The translations under genes were made by a program, and so were the position numbers. 8,148 nucleotides of DNA from Methylomonas sp. (GTDB taxonomy: Bacteria; Pseudomonadota; Gammaproteobacteria; Methylococcales; Methylomonadaceae), in assembly GCA_028688235.1 (NCBI GenBank), contig JAQTYP010000138.1, positions 1-8,148 of the forward strand, written 5' to 3'. Shown here piece after piece: positions 6,961 through 8,148 of this stretch. A model generated the notes under the pieces. The model saw nothing but the letters and a program-made list of their open reading frames with translations, did no database searches and was not told where the DNA came from. The first letter of the stretch is position 1, and each line of letters starts with the position of its first letter.

Positions 6961-8148
6961 TTACTTTGAACTTTCCTTGAGCGTTTCCGGCAAATCGAAG
7001 TGCACTGTCACCTTCAATCCTCCCAACTGCGATTTCGAAAAGCCAATTTCGCCGTCGTGCAATCGCACGATGCGCAGCACTATCGACAAACCCAGACCGG
7101 AGCCTTCCGCAGATTGAGCGGTTTCGACGCAACGGTAGAATCTTTGGGTGATACGCTCGTAATCGTCGTCGGCCACGCCGGGACCGCTGTCTTCTATACT
7201 CAGCCACAACCGACCTGCTTCCCTGCCTAGCATGACATTAACCCTTCCGCCAGCCGGCGTGTATTTGATCGCATTATCGAGCAGATTGCGAAACAGGATG
7301 TTCAGCAGCTGAGGATTGGCTTCGATCGTTATGTCTTCGTCACCGCTCAATTCGATTTCTATTTGTTTTTCATGCGCGGAAAATTCGATGTCGCTGATGG
7401 CGTCTATCATCGCCTGATAAGACGCTATTTTTTGCTTGGTCGGCTGAACGTTATGGTGCTGGACACGGGACAAGGTCAACAGTTGCTGGACCATATGCGT
7501 CATCCGCATAACCGCCTGTTGACATTTTTTAAGCGCCTGATTGCGCATGTCGTCGTCTTTGGCCATTTGCGCGACCTGTAGCTGGGTCATCAACCCTGCC
7601 AAAGGAGTTTTCAATTCATGCGAAGCATCGGAGGTAAAATGCCGTTCGTTGGCGAAGGCTTGCTCCAGCAACTCGAATAGCGAATTGATCTGCTGAACGA
7701 TAGGCAGGGCTTCCTCGGGCAAATCGTCCAGCGACAAGGGCTGCAGATGACCTGCCTCGCGCGAAGCCAATTCCTGCCTGAGACGGTTCACCGGCTTTAG
7801 CGTGCGATTGACGATGAACAATATGACCAAGGCCAATACCGGCAAGGCCAAGAGCATCGCCAACAATTGCTGGCTAGCCAAGGCCTCCACCAGCGAACGG
7901 CGCATGTCGTCGCGCTGACCGCTATGGATCACGTAGTCACCGTTATCCGTACTGATGCTGAACACATGCCAGAGCTGATTACCTATCGTGGTTTCGCTGT
8001 AGCCGTTCCGGGTCAACGACAATGCAAATTCCGGCGCACTCTCAGAACGCAATACCACCCCATCCTTTACGGAACGCAGCTGAAAGGCGATTTTGCGTTC
8101 GTATTTATGCCCCAAAATCGGCATCCGAAACAAATCGGGCGACTTGTC
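6961..8148 (-). CDS. QseC-like membrane sensor histidine kinase (5' end outside window)
   Basis: The 395 visible residues run in frame to the right window edge. The TTG at 8133 is an internal leucine codon, because DKSPDLFRMPILG reads straight through it and matches the start of this family's periplasmic loop. The order is a periplasmic sensor region (about 90 residues visible), a membrane helix, HAMP, HisKA with the phospho-acceptor histidine of SHELKTPL at 7618-7620, an HATPase N-box (NLLDNAIKYT), a G1 box (EDSGPG) and a G2 box (GSGLGLSI). The layout is that of the QseC/PmrB/TctE class. These kinases usually follow the gene of an OmpR-type response regulator, which should lie just right of the window. 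The gene ends 106 nt before the BNR gene, so the pair may control the copC cluster. The ligand is not shown by the sequence; a metal is possible from context only. Confidence 0.93.
   Translation of the reverse strand, partial: DKSPDLFRMPILGHKYERKIAFQLRSVKDGVVLRSESAPEFALSLTRNGYSETTIGNQLWHVFSISTDNGDYVIHSGQRDDMRRSLVEALASQQLLAMLLALPVLALVILFIVNRTLKPVNRLRQELASREAGHLQPLSLDDLPEEALPIVQQINSLFELLEQAFANERHFTSDASHELKTPLAGLMTQLQVAQMAKDDDMRNQALKKCQQAVMRMTHMVQQLLTLSRVQHHNVQPTKQKIASYQAMIDAISDIEFSAHEKQIEIELSGDEDITIEANPQLLNILFRNLLDNAIKYTPAGGRVNVMLGREAGRLWLSIEDSGPGVADDDYERITQRFYRCVETAQSAEGSGLGLSIVLRIVRLHDGEIGFSKSQLGGLKVTVHFDLPETLKESSK

Noticed and set aside
8131..8133. TTG as the start of the QseC-like kinase
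   Set aside because: The frame stays open to the window edge and the residues before it fit the family's periplasmic loop, so the gene is truncated by the window.

Overview
All convincing genes in this window lie on the minus strand, and transcription runs from the right edge to the left. There are six protein genes. The two at the edges are cut off: a QseC-type sensor kinase at the right and a very large hybrid sensor kinase at the left. The gaps between genes are short (about 106, 30, 28, -4 and 60 nt), so the four middle genes look like one operon that could read on into the large kinase. I see no tRNA, rRNA, CRISPR array, insertion sequence or clear Rho-independent terminator.

Layout in transcription order: (1) 8148-6961, the C-terminal part of a membrane sensor histidine kinase, with its sensor loop, second membrane helix, HAMP, HisKA and HATPase; (2) a 106-nt spacer with a TTGACA box and a 7-bp inverted repeat; (3) 6845-5619, a lipoprotein with six Asp-box (BNR) repeats and a CSCC motif; (4) 5588-5217, CopC, a periplasmic copper-binding protein with all three Cu(II) ligands; (5) 5188-4529, an unrecognised protein with both a lipobox and a C-terminal membrane helix; (6) 4532-3405, a HupE/UreJ-family membrane protein with a large exported N-terminal domain, overlapping gene 5 by ATGA; (7) 3344-1, a hybrid kinase with hemerythrin, four PAS, HisKA, HATPase and REC domains.

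Working interpretation (inference): genes 3-6 form a cell-envelope metal-handling module, most likely for copper because of CopC. A HupE-type membrane protein sits where a CopD permease is often found, and two cell-surface accessory proteins accompany it. The upstream membrane kinase may control the module. The downstream kinase carries an apparently intact di-iron hemerythrin site, so it probably senses oxygen or redox state.

The organism looks like a gram-negative proteobacterium: lipoproteins, a QseC-like kinase, CopC, and moderate GC content judged by eye. Copper handling next to hemerythrin signalling would fit a gammaproteobacterial methanotroph, but nothing in the window proves this.
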